This document shows, piece after piece, positions 62,737 to 64,000 of a stretch of DNA of 64,000 nt. The stretch is taken from contig JAXDDX010000299.1 of NCBI GenBank assembly GCA_034670405.1, positions 183,501-247,500 of the forward strand. The letters are read 5' to 3'. The notes beneath the pieces were generated by a model. The model was not told the DNA's origin, did no database searches, and saw nothing but the letters and a program-made list of their open reading frames with translations. Made by a program: the position numbers and the translations under genes. The DNA is from Hoplostethus atlanticus (Eukaryota; Chordata; Actinopteri; Trachichthyiformes; Trachichthyidae). Position 1 is the stretch's first letter. Every line of letters starts with the position of its first letter.

Positions 62737-64000
62737 GTAGAATAAACCTGCTGTCTTCTTCCATCCTGCTGCTGTTGTGTGTGTGTGTGCTTAGTTAGGA
62801 AGAAAATGGAAGCCATGACCTTGACCTTGAAGGGTTTTGGCATTTAGCGTTATGTGGTGGGATGTTCCAGTCCTCTGACCGGCTTGTTTGTTACTTTCAA
62901 TAATTATTTCTCAGCAGCCCAGTGTGAACTGGATAGTGTAGCTCGATAGTGATGATTACAGACTGCACACTAATGATGGTGGCTCAAAAGCAGTGAAAAG
63001 GATCCTGCACAGCAGCCAGTTAGGGCATCAAGCCTCAAATAAGGACATCAAGAAACTGAGATCGTAAAAGATCAGTACTCCTCATGAGAACCGTCTTTTA
63101 CACTCTCAGCTTCTTAATGTCCTTTTTTGAGGCCCTGACTGGTGCAGGTTCCCATTCCCTTTAGATAGTGATAGAGAATGACATTGATGATACCATGACA
63201 CGGGCTTGTTTATAGAGGTAAGTGTTTAAGTATTTCACAAAAGACTTTTCAATTGTGTCTACTAATGATGAATTGATTCAGCCTTGGATTTGCAGCGTTG
63301 ACTGCCTAAAAAGAGCCGAACAGAAGCGGAAAAGCACTAAGCTCCTGGTCCATTACAAGCATATGAAGGAGTAATGAAGGACCAATTTTATTCTCTCTGT
63401 ATATGCTCCCTTTAAGTCACTTAATTAGGCAGCATAGCATCTCCTTCCATTGTTCAGTCCTGCTTTCTTTCATGTCAGGAATATTGCAATAGAATTTCAT
63501 ACAGAGAGGATTACACATGCCTTTGTTTCATCTTGCCTTGTCTACTGCAATGCAATGCCTGCCTTAACCAGAAACGTAGAACAGCTTCAATGCTGAATGC
63601 TGTTTTGAACGGCTTGCCTGAGGAACTGTTCTGTAACCTCTCTTTTCTCAGTCCCCAAACTGTGGTAAGCAGACACGGGGGAGCCTTCACTATGGCTCCA
63701 GGGCCAAAGTTGCTAACAAGGCTGACCAACTTCAGGGTAATAGCCAGTTATGTTCGTTTGTTCAAACTCAGCATGTACTGATGGAAATGAGAGGTGAACA
63801 CCACCATCACAAGCAGCTCCCCCCCATTTGGTGAAGTAGTTCTGCGCTGTAGAGGACAGCCACCGGCTTCCGTAGCCCAGCACACATTCTGGGCTGTGCT
63901 GCACTTGCAAGAGCACACGTTCATCCAGTTCCAACGTCGTTTGCTTCAATATCCAGAATAAGATCACTGCTGTTCGAGAGGATTACCGAGAATGGGCGCA
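62737..64000 (+). other. fat3: fat3 intron 16 (3' end outside window)
   Basis: No coding exon is visible to the end of the window. A decayed LINE-like stretch lies at 63500-63780. The short segment 63000-63140 contains inverted CATCAAG/CTTAATG-type repeats around AAAGATCAGTACTCC. Confidence 0.75.
63500..63780 (+). pseudogene. LINE ORF2 C-terminal remnant
   Basis: Fragments in shifting frames (YCNAMPALTRNVEQLQ near 63545; TVVSRHGGAFTMAPGPKLL near 63660) follow the order of LINE reverse-transcriptase C-termini in fish. Heavily decayed; family assignment is by pattern only. Confidence 0.4.

Noticed and set aside
1-64000. tRNA, rRNA or a second host gene nested in the introns.
   Set aside because: I saw no cloverleaf-like tRNA, no rRNA sequence and no spliced host ORF other than fat3. 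A dedicated search could still find small RNAs I missed.

Overview
This window is teleost-fish-like genomic DNA. The evidence is one vertebrate multi-exon gene with compact introns, crowded with fish-type DNA transposons (hAT, Tc1-like, IS630-like), 5'-truncated LINE tails, an LTR family and many CA/GT microsatellites. Species cannot be named from the sequence.

The only host protein-coding gene I can support is a partial FAT-family giant cadherin on the + strand, best matched from memory to FAT3 (fat3; teleost a or b paralogue undetermined). I placed 16 consecutive coding exons between 11650 and 62736. All have GT/AG junctions and the reading phase is continuous, giving 2328 codons. They encode about 21 complete extracellular cadherin repeats plus partial ones at each end. 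The signal peptide and first repeats lie upstream of the window. The last repeats, laminin-G/EGF domains, transmembrane segment and cytoplasmic tail lie downstream. FAT proteins are very large single-pass adhesion receptors, and FAT3 is known for roles in neuronal (retinal, cerebellar) morphogenesis and planar polarity.

Layout: 1-11649 is an upstream intron with nested DNA transposons, a Tc1-like copy, MITEs and a hAT element. 11650-17328 holds exons 1-3, which are very GC-rich at third positions. 17329-38013 is three large introns around exons 4 and 5, with LINE 3' ends, a fold-back repeat, an actin retropseudogene fragment, a hAT element with a transposase tail, an IS630-like remnant and a nested LINE. 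38014-42634 is exon 6 plus the giant cadherin exon, here split in two by a 196-bp intron. 42635-62736 carries exons 9-16, separated by introns with a solo LTR (itself hit by a MITE), LINE fragments, a 1.7-kb hAT element ending 36 bp before exon 12, and a TTAA-flanked MITE family. 62737-64000 is the start of the next intron.

I found no new genetic system. The points most worth checking are the intron inside the giant exon, a (TG)20 tract in place of the usual pyrimidine tract at the exon 10 acceptor, the hAT insertion beside exon 12, the actin-LINE chimera and several nested insertions dated by clear target-site duplications. Paralogue, clade and family names come from recall without any database search.
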